Assembly: GCA_933228675.1 (NCBI GenBank)
Contig: OW121744.1
Span: forward strand, 93,818,574 to 93,882,573
Direction: 5' to 3'
DNA: 64,000 bases
Origin: Stomorhina lunata
Lineage: Eukaryota; Arthropoda; Insecta; Diptera; Rhiniidae
Of this stretch, positions 26,510 to 38,250 are shown piece by piece (the stretch's first letter is position 1; each line of letters opens with the position of its first letter). The notes beneath the pieces were generated by a model. That model was not told the DNA's origin. It ran no database searches and saw nothing but the letters and a program-made list of their open reading frames with translations. Position numbers and translations under genes: made by a program.

Positions 26510-27580
26510 TATAGAAAGGCCTTTTTAACCCACTCTTATATTTTAAACTAAAGAATATAGAAAGAAACTTTGTACTGCAATTAATAGATGTAAAAGAAAC
26601 ATGAAACACGTATTTGGTACTTTTTTTGATTTTGGAGCCAAAATGGGTAAAAAGGGATAAAATGATAACATCTCCAAAGTAATATGAATAGGAACATTAT
26701 ACATTATGCTAACTGCGTTTTAATAAAATGTACCGAATTCAATTGGCTCCAAAAAAGTACCAAATATGCATATGGAACTTTTAGAAATTAGGGAATAAAA
26801 AGGGGGAAAAATTAGTATTATTTTAAACAAATGAATGTTTGTCTGTATGTATGTTCTTTATAGAATAGTAAACTGTGAATTTGATTGTGTTATGCTCTTT
26901 AGCGAAGATGTTGCGGATAAGCCGGCGAAGGTTTTTAAGTTGATAAGACTAATTTCTGACAGATGGCGCCACTGAAAATTACAAAAAATTAATTAAATCG
27001 TAAACTGTACATTTGATCATGATATGATCTTTAGCAAAGTTGTATCGCATGAGCCGGCGAAGGCTTTTTAGTTGGTATGAACAATTTCCGACAGGTGACG
27101 CTACAGAAACTTACTCAAAGTCAATTTAATCGTAATCTGTACATTTAATCGTGCTACAATCTTTAGCAAAGTTCATGTTATAATTATAAGCAAAGTTGTT
27201 ACGAATAAGCAGACAAAGGTTTATGGTATGAACAACTTCAGGTGGCGCCACTGCAAACTACTCAAAATGAATTAAATCGTAAACTGTGCATTTGACAAGA
27301 CTATAATCTTTAGCAAAGTTGTTGCGCATGAGTCGACGGATGTTTCTGTTGGTATGAATAATTTCCAAAATTATAAAAATGAGTTAAACTGTAAACTATG
27401 CAAACTATCTGTTGGTCGGACAAAATAAATAAAATAATTCAAAATTAACTGAATATTTGTACAATGTCTTTCCTCTAAATTTATTTTAGCACTTTATAAT
27501 ATAAAATATATAAAAACTTTAAAATTTGCCTCAAAATGCTTATCTTAAAGCTCCGAGCAAGGCTCGGTCAACCAGGTACT
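26393..27580. repeat. Helitron-like dispersed repeat, copy 2
   Basis: Homologous to 10651-12427. Shared landmarks are CTTATATTCTTAAACGA at the left, CTTTTTAACCCACTCTTATA, ATGCATATGGAACTTTTAGA, the 130-bp tandem units and the terminal CCGAGC-AAG-GCTCGG hairpin (27553-27567). It has one copy of the segment duplicated in copy 1 and about four tandem units, one of which is a fusion made by deletion near 27175. Confidence 0.7.
26416..26515. repeat. (TA)n microsatellite
   Basis: About 100 bases of TA repeat with a few TG and CA interruptions, inside Helitron-like copy 2. Confidence 0.96.
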
Positions 27581-27596
27581 TTGTTATTACTTGTAT

Positions 27597-28744
27597 AACA
27601 GTTAACTTTGAAAAAAAGTTCTAGTATAATACATATAGCAAAATGTTCTAGTATAACAGTTTTCTATACAAACATGTGAGTATATGAGTTTTTTATAGCA
27701 AAAGGTTTGAGTATAACAGTTTTGTATTGAGCAATTTCAATAAGAGAATTTGCGGAAACAACAGTCTTTTTTGCAAAATATTCAAGAAAACTGTTTTATG
27801 TAGAAGAAACTTCGAATATATCAGTTTTATATGGAAAAATGTCCCAGATGGTCTGGATTTTATTGAAAAATCTATAAGTATAACAGTTTTGTATTGAAAA
27901 AATTTCGAGTATAACAGTTTTCTTTAAAAAATTTTCTTGTATAACAGTTGACCATGCAAAAATATTCAAGTATAACAGTTTAGTATAGCAAAATGTTCTA
28001 GTTGAACAGTTTTCTGTACAAACATTTTAGGTATATGAGTTTTCTATAGCAAAATGTTTGAGTATTACAGTTTTCTGTTGAACTATTTAAGAAAGAGAAT
28101 TTTCGGAAACAAGGGTTTTCTTTGGAAAATATTCAAGTATAACAGTTTTCTACAGAAAACTGTTTTTGTAGTATAAACTTTGATTATAACAGTTTTATAT
28201 AGAAAAAAAATTGTAGTAAACAGTTTTATAACAAAACTTTCCGATTATAAAAGTATTTTTTTTTTATTATTTTTGGTCATAACAGTTTTCTATGCAAAAC
28301 TTTTCTAGTATAGAAAAATGTTTACGAGTTTTCTATAGTAAAATGTTTGAATATAACAGTTTACTACAAAAAACTGTTCCTGAATTCCTCAAAATGCTTA
28401 AGTATAACAGATTTTTAGAAAAATGTTACAGTATATCAGTTTAATATAGCAACATATTCGAATATAACAGTATTCTTTAGTATGTACATGAGTTTTCTAC
28501 CGAAAAATGTTTGAGTATAAGAGTTTTCTTTTCAAACGTTCGAATAAAATAATTTTCGGGAACAGCTGATTTTTTTCTTTTATGCAAAATGTTTCTATAA
28601 CAATTTTCTATGGATATTTATTCGAGTTTTACAGTTTTCTAAAGAAAATTAATCGCATAATAAATTTTTTTACATAACTGTTTCTATAGAAAACTATTAG
28701 AGTAGAACTTTCTAAATAGAAAATGTATGAGTTGAACAGTTTTT
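27597..28744. repeat. decayed 30-bp-type monomers, plus orientation
   Basis: Roughly 38 diverged units with AGTATAACAGTTTTCTATA and variable spacers (AAAATGTTCGAGT and similar). They grade without a gap into the homogeneous array that follows. Confidence 0.8.
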
Positions 28745-30870
28745 CGAAGTAAGAGCTTTCTTTAGAAAATTGTTCGAAAGAAGAGTTTTCTACAGAAAAT
28801 TGTTCGACAGAAGAGTTTTCTATAGAAAATTGTTCGACAATAGAGTTTTCTATAGAAAATTGTTCAACAGAAGAGTTTTCTATAGAAAATTGTTCGACAG
28901 CAGAGTTTTCTATAGAACATTGTTCGACAGAAGAGTTTTCTATAGAAAATTGTCCGACAGAACCGTTTTCTATAGAAAATTGTACGACATAAGAGTTTTC
29001 TGTAAAAAATTGTTCAACAGAAAAGTTTTCTATAGAAAATTGTTCGGACAGAAGAGTTTTCTATAGAAAATTGTTGGACAGAAGAGTTTTCTATAGAAAA
29101 TTGTTCGACAGAGAAGTTTTCTATAGAAAATTGTTCGACAGAAGAGTTTTCTATAGAAAATTTTTTGACAGAAAAATTTTCTATAGAAAATTGTTCTACA
29201 GAAAAATTTTCTATAGAAAATTGTTCGACAGAGAAGTTTTCTATAGAAAATTGTTCGACAGAGAAGTTTTCTATAGAAAATTGTTCGACAGAGAAGTTTT
29301 CTATAGAAAATTGTTCGACAGAAGAGTTTTCTATAAGAAATTGTTCGACAGAAGAGTTTTCTATAGAAAATTGTTCGACAGAAGAGTTTTCTATAGAAAA
29401 TTTTTCGACAGAAGAGTTTTCTATAGAAAATTGTTCGACAGAAGAGTTTTCTATAGAAAATTGTTCGACAGAAGAGTTTTCTATAGAAAATTGTTCGACA
29501 GAAGAGTTTTCTATAGAAAATTGTTCGACAGAAGAGTTTTCTATAGAAAATTGTTCGACAGAAGAGTTTTCTATAGAAAATTGTTCGACAGAAGAGTTTT
29601 CTATAGAAAATTGTTCGACAGAAGAGTTTTCTATAGAAAATTGTTCGACAGAAGAGTTTTCTTTAGAAAATTGTTCGACAGAAGAGTTTTCTATAGAAAA
29701 TTGTTCGACAGAAGAGTTTTCTATAGAAAATTGTTCGACAAAAGAGTTTTCTATAGAAAATTGTTCGACAGAAGAGTTTTCTATAGAAAATTGTTCGACA
29801 GAAGAGTTTTCTATAGAAAATTGTTCGACAGAAGAGTTTTCTATAGAAAATTGTTCGACAGAAGAGTTTTCTATAGAAAATTGTTCGACAGAAGAGTTTT
29901 CCATAGAAAATTGTTCGACAGAAGAGTTTTCTATAGAAAATTGTTCGACAGAAGAGTTTTCTATAGAAAATTGTTCGACAAAAGAGTTTTCTATAGAAAA
30001 TTGTTCTACAGAAGAGTTTTCTATAGAAAATTGTTCGATAGAAGAGTTTTCTATAGAAAATTGTTTGACAGAAGAGTTTTCTATAGAAAATTGTTGGACA
30101 GAAGAGCTTTCTATAGAAAATTGTTCGACAGAAGAGTTTTCTATAGAAAATTGTTCGACAGAAGAGCTTTCTATAGAAAGTTGTTCGACAGAAGAGTTTT
30201 CTATAGAAAATTGTTCGACAGAAGAGTTTTCTATAGAAAATTGTTCGACAGAAGAGTTTTCTATAGAAAATTGTTCGACAGAAGAGTTTTCCAAATAAAA
30301 TTGTTCGACAGAAGAGTTTTCTATAGAAAATTGTTCGACAGAAGAGTTTACTGTAGAAAATTGTTTGACAGAAGAGTTTTCCATAGAAAATTGTTCGACA
30401 GAAGAGTTTTCTATAGAAAATTGTTCGACAGAAGAGTTTTCTATAGAAAATTATTCGACAGAAGAGTTTTCTATAGAAAATTGTTCTACAGAAGAGTTTT
30501 CTATAGAAAATTGTTCGACAGAAGAATTTTCTATAGAAAATTGTTCGACTGAGGAGTTTTCTATAGAAAATTGTTCGACAGAAGAGTTTTCTATAGAAAA
30601 TTGTTCGACAGAAGAGCTTTCTTTAGAAAATTGTTCGACAGAAGAGTTTCCTATAGAAAATTGTTCGACAGAAGAGTTTTCTATAGAAAATTGTTCGACA
30701 GAAGAGTTTTCTATAGAAAATTGTTCGATAGAAGAGTTTTCTATAGAAAATTGTTTGACAGAAGAGTTTTCTATAGAAAATTGTTGGACAGAAGAGTTTT
30801 CTATAGAAAATTGTTCGACAGAAGAGTTTTCTATAGAAAATTGTTCGATAGAAAAGTTTTCTATAGAAAA
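28745..30870. repeat. 30-bp satellite, about 71 units
   Basis: Units of exactly 30 bp: TTTTCTATAGAAAATTGTTC followed by GACAGAAGAG. The period is a multiple of three, so three frames remain open over 1.1-1.5 kb (plus 29071-30552 and 29165-30298, minus 29014-30384), each a decapeptide repeat. None starts outside the array, and substitutions fall without regard to codon position in any one frame. Common variants are GAGAAG for GAAGAG (29100-29310), GATAGAAG and TTGGACAG. Confidence 0.97.
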
Positions 30871-32211
30871 TATAAGGTTTTTACTTTAAAGAATTTGTGA
30901 AAGCTTTTTATCAGCTTTCACTTTAAACTCTTTATATGTAAAGAGCTTTTACTTAAAAACAAAAATTTAAATTAAAAAACTTTTAATTTCAAGCTTTTTT
31001 AAATGAAATATTTCCTTTAAAAGCTTTTTCCTATTAATATCTTGCCAGGCAGAAAGATTTGGAATTCATTAATTGATTTTTTTCCTAAATAAGTTTTTAA
31101 GACTACATTGTAATAAATTTTCAGCAAATCGAAATAATTCGATTATTTTGAGTAATTGAAATACATTTTAGGACAAACATCATGAGTTAAGTAAAAATCA
31201 ATTTCATTTTAATTTTTATGCAAAACTAAATAAAATACAAAGTCTATCCTATCAGTCGTCTGTCTGTCCATCCATTCAATAGATTCATCTCAAGGCATTC
31301 AGACGACAATTGAGGAATTGAGCTTTTCGTTTTCATTGTAAACTTCCTTTTGTTTTTTTTTTTTTTGGTTACTATAAAGAAATGAAATTTATTTAAGGTT
31401 TAAAAAGAGTTTTTGTCATTTTTTTTCTGTTGGTTTCTGTAACTGTTGAGTTTCGTTTTTGATTAATTTGCATACGACAAGAAATTCGTGATCTAAATTA
31501 TTTGGTCTTTAAGGTTCGCATACAATTGTTTTGGCCACAGAGACTCTTTTTAGCAGAGCCACGAATGGCTTAAGTGGCTTTAATATTCAACAAAAAACAA
31601 AACAAGACAATACAAAAATTGAAGGAAAATGGAAATAATCCTAAAAAATACCTACCAACACACACTTTACGATTTATTCTTTTTTTTGAGATTTAAGGTT
31701 TTCATTTAAGTTGTGAACTAAATTCTGATTTTAGTTATAAGTTCTAGTTTAAAATAAAATACAATGACTTGCCACACAAAGGAATTAAACGTATGAACGA
31801 ACCACCACAATTCGACTGTCTAATGTTGATGTTGTTTTGTTGCAAACAAATGTTTCGTTTGTGGCAACTGCTAAAAGAAATTCATTATTTTAAATAGGGA
31901 TCGCCAAAATAGACGTAGACGTCATCATCAACATAATCGTCATCATTAATAGTTGTTAAAACTGCTTTGAAATGTGTACCCTACATTGAGCTTTTTCATT
32001 ACAAAACTATCATTACATAGTTTTTTCATATAAACAACTGTCGTCTTAAAGCTTTTATAAACAATTTTAAATTTGATAGTTTTATCTGAAAACTTATCAT
32101 TGAAATCTTGTTGTTTAAAAGCTCTACATTATTATTTATATAAAAACTCTTTTTCAAAAAGAAAAATTATTTGCTTATGATCCAAATCTGTTACATTTAT
32201 CTATTAAATTA
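30871..32211. other. mostly unique stretch, no gene recognised
   Basis: Begins with a few AAGCTTT-type units (30885-31030), then apparently single-copy DNA. No coding or RNA gene can be supported. Confidence 0.45.
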
Positions 32212-32921
32212 CACTGCTCTGCAAAAATTCATTTTTTGTCTTTCCTTTTAATAAAACTATGCGGACTATATGGATCTTGATGCCCTAAACTCAAATCCGT
32301 TTTCGGTTTTTCTCCATCAGATCTGGATTTTTTTTTATGGACGTGGCAAATTTTTCCCCTTAAATTAGTCAGGCACGGAGACCTATTTCGTCCTAACTCG
32401 AGAACGACTCATCCGATTTTCAAAATTGCAATATTGGGTATCTGCGGTAAATTGATAATAAAACTCACATTTTTAAACCGATTTATAGCTTATTTTATTC
32501 TTAAGATATGTAGCTCTTAGAAAAATGTTTAAAATGTTAAAATTTTACTTTATCTTTTTTTTTAATTACATTTTTAACCTGAAAAAAATTACGAATTTCG
32601 CACGAAAAAAAATTTTTCTCCATTAATTTCTAAATAACTCCAAAACAATAAGAGATATGGAAAAATTATATTAAACTAAAATGAATGCAATTTTGTTATG
32701 CATCTTCAAGTGTTTTAATTTTGAAAATCGGATGAGTTGTTCTCGAGTTAGCACGAAATAGGTCTCCGTACCTGACTAATTTAAGGGGAAAAATTTGCCA
32801 AGCACATAAAAAAAATCCAGATATGATGGGAAAAAACCGACAACGGATCTGAGTTTAGCGCATCAAAATACATGTAGTCTATATAATTTTATTAAAAGGA
32901 GGATTTGGCTGCAGAGCAGTG
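32212..32921. mobile_element. 710-bp foldback / MITE-like element
   Basis: Long imperfect inverted repeats: left arm about 32212-32427, right arm about 32718-32921. Ends are CACTGCTCTGCA and, reversed, CACTGCTCTGCAG. Shared arm text includes GGAGACCTATTTCGT and CTCGAGAAC-ACTCATCCGA. A possible 3-bp target duplication TTA flanks it (32209-32211 and 32922-32924). The roughly 290-bp centre is AT-rich and non-coding. Termini of CACTG with a 3-bp duplication could fit a CMC (EnSpm) or PIF/Harbinger relative; the class is inference. Confidence 0.75.
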
Positions 32922-33246
32922 TTATCAGACAATTTATTGATAGAAGCCAAAAAATGTTTGTGGGGACAACCAATACCTCGACGCCATCTCTTCCGGGGGA
33001 GTATCCCTACTTGTTGACAGATAGAAAACCTCGCATTATTACATATTTAACAAACACAATCTTTACGAATTGTGTTTGTAAGCCAAAGGTAAAAGCTCAG
33101 ATTAAAAGTTATTGCAATTAAAAGTTTTCACTGAAAACTTGTTATAAAATAAATTTAAATTGATAGTTTAATTTATAAAAAAATGTTGTGTTAAAAGCTT
33201 TTTATTCAAAACCTTTTCTATAAAAACATTTTATTAAAAATTTATT

Positions 33247-33410
33247 TTTTAATAGGAAATTTTACAAAAATTTCTTGTTTTTTATAGGAAATTTTACAAA
33301 AATTTCTTGTTTTTTATAGGAAATTTTTCAAAAATTTCTTATTTTTATAGGAAATTTTTCAAAATTTTTTTATTTTTATAGGAAATTTTTCAAAAATTTT
33401 TTTATTGACA
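33247..33410. repeat. 32-bp minisatellite, about five units
   Basis: Five units with ATAGGAAATTTT(A/T)CAAAAATT followed by TCTTGTTTTTT or a variant. The TATAGGAAATTTT segment is also part of the reversed 29-bp satellite monomer at 60605-64000, so the two may be related. Confidence 0.85.
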
Positions 33411-35212
33411 TTTTATGTAAAGACTTGACCTTGAAAATTATTTGCATATAAAAGCTACTCGTTAAAATGCTTTTATAAAAAACTTTTGTCTGCAAACATT
33501 TTATATAAAGTACTTAACTAAAAGCTTTTTACATAAAGCTTTAAACTTAAAGCTTTAAACTAAAAGCATTTTACATAAAAACTTTAAACTGAAAGCTTTT
33601 TATGAAATAAATTTAAATTGAATGTTAAATTTATAACAAATGTTGTGTTAAAAGCTTTCCATTAAATACTTTTATTAAAAGCTTTTCCATTAACATTTTA
33701 TGTAAGGACTTGTAGTTTATGTAAATAATTGACCTTGAAAATTATTTTTATATAAAAGCTTTTCGTTGAAACTTTTTTACATAAAACTTTTCTCTGAAAG
33801 CTTTTTATAAAAAATTCTTAACTAAAATCTTTTTATATAAAGCTTCAAACTCAAAACATTTTACATAAAAACTTAAAACTAAAAGCTTATTATCAAATAA
33901 ATTTTAATTGAATGTTTTATTCATAACAAATGTTGTGTTAAAAGCTTTTCATTAAAAACATTTTATATAAAAACTTTTAATATAAAAACCTTTTATATAA
34001 AAACTTTTTATATAAAAACTTTGATATAAAAACTTTTTATATAACTAAAACCTGTTTATTAAAAGCTTTTTTATTCACATTTTCTATTAATGTTATTCTA
34101 AGAGAGCTTTTCATATACAAAATATAAATTTTGTATAAAAAAAAACTTTCCCAAAAAGCAGAAAACTGTTTATTAAAAGCTTTTTTAATGTTTTTTATCT
34201 AAAACATTTAACTGAGAGCTTTTTGCTGACAAAAATTAAATTTAAAAGTTTTTTAAAAAAGCTTTAATTTGAAAATTTAGTTCAAAAAAAGTACGTGCAA
34301 AGCTTAACGTTAAAACATTTTTATAAAAAAACTTTCTATTAAAAGCTTTTAAATTAACAGTTCAAAGAAAAGCTTTCTATAAGAGCTCGTAAAAAATATC
34401 ATTGGAAACTTTTTATATAAGATCATTATATTGAAATCTATTGCATATCTTAAGGCTTGTGAAGATTTCATAGACAAATTTTTATTCAAAGCTTTTATTA
34501 TATGACAAAATTTAAATAAATTAAAAAAAATCATTTCTAAGCTTATTTATTTAAAAGCTTTCTGTAGGAAGCAGCTTGATATAAAAAATTATATTCAAAA
34601 GGTTTTTGTGTAAAATAATTCATTGGAAAGCTTTTTGAAACAAACACTTTGTCCCAATAGCCTTTAGTACTGAAAGCTTTTCTTAAATAAAAAGACTTTA
34701 ATTTGGTTTAATTTTTATTTAACTTTTTTAATGTTTTTTTTTTTTTTAACAAATTTTGTTTCAAAGCTTTTATTTAAACGAACATTTGTTTTCAAATTTT
34801 TTGATATAGAAAAAAAATATAAAAGTCTTTAAATGAAAGCTACTTTTGTTCGAAAGCTTTTCTATATAAAACCCTGAAATTAATTAAAGCTCATATAAAA
34901 ATGTACACACAAAAGCTATTGATGTTAAAAATTTCGTTTAAGACATAAATTTCGTTTAAAAGCTTTTTTTGAATTTTTTCGCTTGGACAATTTGTTATAA
35001 GAAGCTTTATGTTTATTGTTTTTTAATAACAAGCTTTTATCTAAAAGCTTTCTTTTAAATAAGCTTTGATTTAAAAAGTTTATATGCGAATTTCTATTTG
35101 AAAAGTTTAACTGTTTAAGTAGCTTTCACTCTAAAGCTATTCTTTATGAAAACTATACTTTCATGAAACCTTATATAAAGATGTACTTAAATGGCCAATA
35201 TTTACAACCTGT

Positions 35213-35710
35213 TAAGGTTAAAGATATATACACAAAAGCTATTTATATTAAGAACATAACATTCATTTGAAAGCTTTTATTTTTAAAATTTTCGCTTGAA
35301 TACTTTTTTACATCAAACTTTGGTAAGAAACTTTTATTGGAAAGCTTTACTTTAAAAACATTTCGTTTGAAATAACCTCTGAGCTAAAACTGTTTCATGA
35401 ATAAATCTTGCATGTGAATTTCTATTAAAATAGTTTTAGTAAAAAGCTTTTTATTGATAAAATAAGGTTAAAGATATATACACAAAAGCTATTTATGTTA
35501 AGAACATAACATTCATTTGAAAGCTTTTATTTCTAAAATTTTCGCTTGAATGCTTTTTTACATCAAACTTTGGTAAGAAACTTTTATTGGAAAGCTTTCC
35601 TTTAAAAACATTTCGTTTGAAATAACCTCTGAGCTAAAACTGTTTCACGAATAAATCTTGCATGTGAATTTCTATTAAAATAGTTTTAGTAAAAACCTTT
35701 TTACTAATAA
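35213..35710. repeat. tandem duplication of 250 bp
   Basis: The segment starting AAGGTTAAAGATATATACAC at about 35213 is repeated at about 35463 with only a few differences, for example TTTATATTAAG against TTTATGTTAAG. It is much younger than the surrounding eroded repeats. Confidence 0.9.
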
Positions 35711-36260
35711 AAATCACTTCAAAAATATTACTTCGCAAGATAAAATGTCTTTTATAACAAAATTTATTTTGAAAGCTTTTGCATTCAGAAAATTTTTGTT
35801 TTTCTATATTTTATAAAAATAAAAGTTTTTTTTTAATAAAAATTCTATGACTTAAAACGTTTTATGGATAAATTTCAGAAATGGTTTTTATGTAAAAATG
35901 TCAGTGTAAAGCTTTTTTAAATAAAAATTTTAAAAATTTTTAAAATTAAAGGAAGAAAGCTTTCAAGTTGATATCATATATAAACCTGAAGTCTCTTATA
36001 TTAAAAGCTTTGACCATAAAACTTTAACTTGCATTTTTTCTTGAAAATAATATAAATATAATTTATACGAATAATTTATATAAAAACTAAAACCATTATA
36101 TTTAATAAGCTTTCATTAAAAAGTTTTATGATATAATAAGATTCGAATTAAAAGTATTTAAATCTAAAATATTAATTTAGAAGCTTTATGGCATTAAGCT
36201 TTCATTGAAAGAATTTCAAAGCTTTTTCATAAGTTAAACATTTATTGAAAAGCTTTTTCA

Positions 36261-37000
36261 TATTTAAATCTTTCGTTATCACAAGTGTGAGATATAGTCG
36301 TCCTTTACCGAAAATAAATTGTTTCAAAATTTTTTCAAGACAAGATTGGTTTTTACTTATTTCGTCTAGTCTTTAAATAAGGAGAAGATTAATTCATTTT
36401 CAGTGATTGGCCTCTTATACTGCCAAAATCAGTCTTAATAGTATTGTAACATTTGTATAATTGTTAAAGCAAAAAAGCTCACAAAAAGTCACTTGCAAAA
36501 AAAAAAAAAAAATAAGAACTAAAGGTTTCAATTTAATTTAACTTTGAGCATTAGAAAACGAAATAAATTACTAAATAAAAAATATATTTTTTTCTATTTT
36601 TTCTACTTTGAATAAGACAAACAATTAATGAGATGATTAACAAGGATTTTGTGTGATGACTGAAAAAAAAAATATATATTTTCCATTTGAATTAATTAAA
36701 TGCAGTTCGGAAAATTAAGTTCAATTTAATTTAAATATTGTTTGTATTTGAACATGGAATGAGGGAAATAGTTAAAGAAAATCACGTTAATGTCGTAGTC
36801 TTTAGACAGCGGGTGTATATTTACTGGTTAATTAGGCAGGATAAATAAGCGACTGAGACAGCATCTTCATCAGGTAGGGGGAGTTTTACAAATAATGGAA
36901 CCTTTATTGAATAAGTTTTTAATAAGAGAAATCACAAGAACTGAAAAGTTTAAGGCAAAAGCTTCCATTTATTTATTTTTCCTAAACAAAAACTAAACGT
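36261..37000. other. unique AT-rich stretch, no gene recognised
   Basis: Apparently single-copy DNA with a TAAATAAGCGACTGAGACAG segment near 36842. No gene evident. Confidence 0.45.
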
Positions 37001-37807
37001 TATTTACTTAAAAAAAAGCTTTAGAAATAAACTTTTAACATTGACATTTTTAGACTTAAGCTCTTATACAAAAGCTTTTTGATGTAAAGAATTTTAATAA
37101 ATGAGCATTCATGTAGACAAATTAGCTTTTTTCCAAGCTTTTCGAAACTAAAATAAATTAAATATTTCAAGCTTAATATTGAAATTTTAGAAAAGCTTAG
37201 TATTAAAATCTGTGAAATCGATCATTTGACCATAGAAATATATAGGGAAATGTGTTATTTTAAGAATAATTAGAAATTTAATAAAATTTTATGGTTTGAT
37301 TCTGCAGACATGAGTCTTTACATAGTCCCGCAAATCATGCACAAAAATCGTTGAATCGCAAGCTCTAGTCGGCTAATTGACCGTTCTCAAACTTGAAATT
37401 AACTTTTCACAATTTTGACCAATTTTGACCACAATTTTGGTTGTTACCGAAAACAGATAGTCTTAACCCCTTATTCGCTGCGAACAAACTTTAAAAAAAT
37501 ACATTTTAACCTTAAAGAAATAGGCTCCAAAAAAAAGCTTTAACAAATATCGACAAAATTTTAAAAACGAAAAGCTATTTAATGAAAAATACATACGAAA
37601 GTTTTTTGATGCCTTGAACTTTTAATATTTACAATTTTATAATGAAAGCTTTTTGAAGAAACATTTTTCGCTTTAAAGCGGAGCCGCCTACAGCACAATG
37701 TGTGAACTTTTACAAAAGAGCTTTTGAGCTACACACACACTATGTATGAGCGAGACGCAACTATGTTTGTCCCACTCATACTTATGTAAAATTGTCTTTG
37801 CAAGGTC
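37001..37807. repeat. scattered AAAGCTTTT units in mixed sequence
   Basis: Sparse AAAGCTTTT dyads (37018, 37072, 37536, 37648) in otherwise unstructured sequence. No gene. Confidence 0.5.
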
Positions 37808-38250
37808 AGTGGTCTTTTCAAAGTCAGTGCTGCCAGATTGAAGAATGGTCGAATATATAAAGAAAAATGTAAATCTGGTAACATGACCGTAAGAGCTTTT
37901 AAAGCTGTTTGCCACAAATGTATATATTAATGTATGTGTTTTTGGCCAGGTCTGCTTTTGTCTTTTCAAAGCCAGTGCTGCCAGATTGAAGAATGCTAGA
38001 ATATATAAAGAAAAATGTAAATCTGGTAACATGATGATGTAAAGCTGTTTGGCACAAATGCAAATAATAATGTATGTGTTTTTGAACAGGTCTGCTTAGG
38101 TCTTTTCAAAGTCAGTGCTGCCAGATTGAAGAATACTAGAATATATGAAAAAAAATGTAAATCTGGTAACATGACCGTAAGAGCTTTCAAAGCCGTTTAT
38201 CACAAATGTAAATATTAATGCATGTGTTTTTGGACAGGTCTCCCTTAAAG
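37808..38250. repeat. three tandem units of about 145 bp
   Basis: Three diverged units start near 37808, 37957 and 38098. Each has AGTGCTGCCAGATTGAAGAA, AATATATAAAGAAAAATG and TAAATCTGGTAACATGA. CCAGATT and AATCTGG form an inverted pair inside each unit. Minus-strand frames of 62-114 codons across the block translate the repeat and are not genes. Confidence 0.88.

Larger units (their letters stand above)
32925..36260. repeat. degenerate AAAAGCTTTT-rich minisatellite
   Basis: The dyad AAAAGCTTTT or AAAGCTTT recurs every 25-60 bases, with spacers rich in ATATAAAAACTTTT and TTAAAAG. No fixed period survives, so this is an old, eroded tandem array. It includes better-preserved subarrays listed separately. 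A 61-codon frame at 34349-34534 is incidental. Confidence 0.7.

Noticed and set aside
29014..30552. Open frames of 377-493 codons on both strands encoding decapeptide repeats
   Set aside because: They are a by-product of a 30-bp satellite whose period is a multiple of three. Several frames are open at once, and none extends into non-repeat sequence.
37688..38190. Overlapping minus-strand frames with hydrophobic segments suggesting a small membrane protein
   Set aside because: They translate three tandem 145-bp units in different frames; there is no consistent protein.
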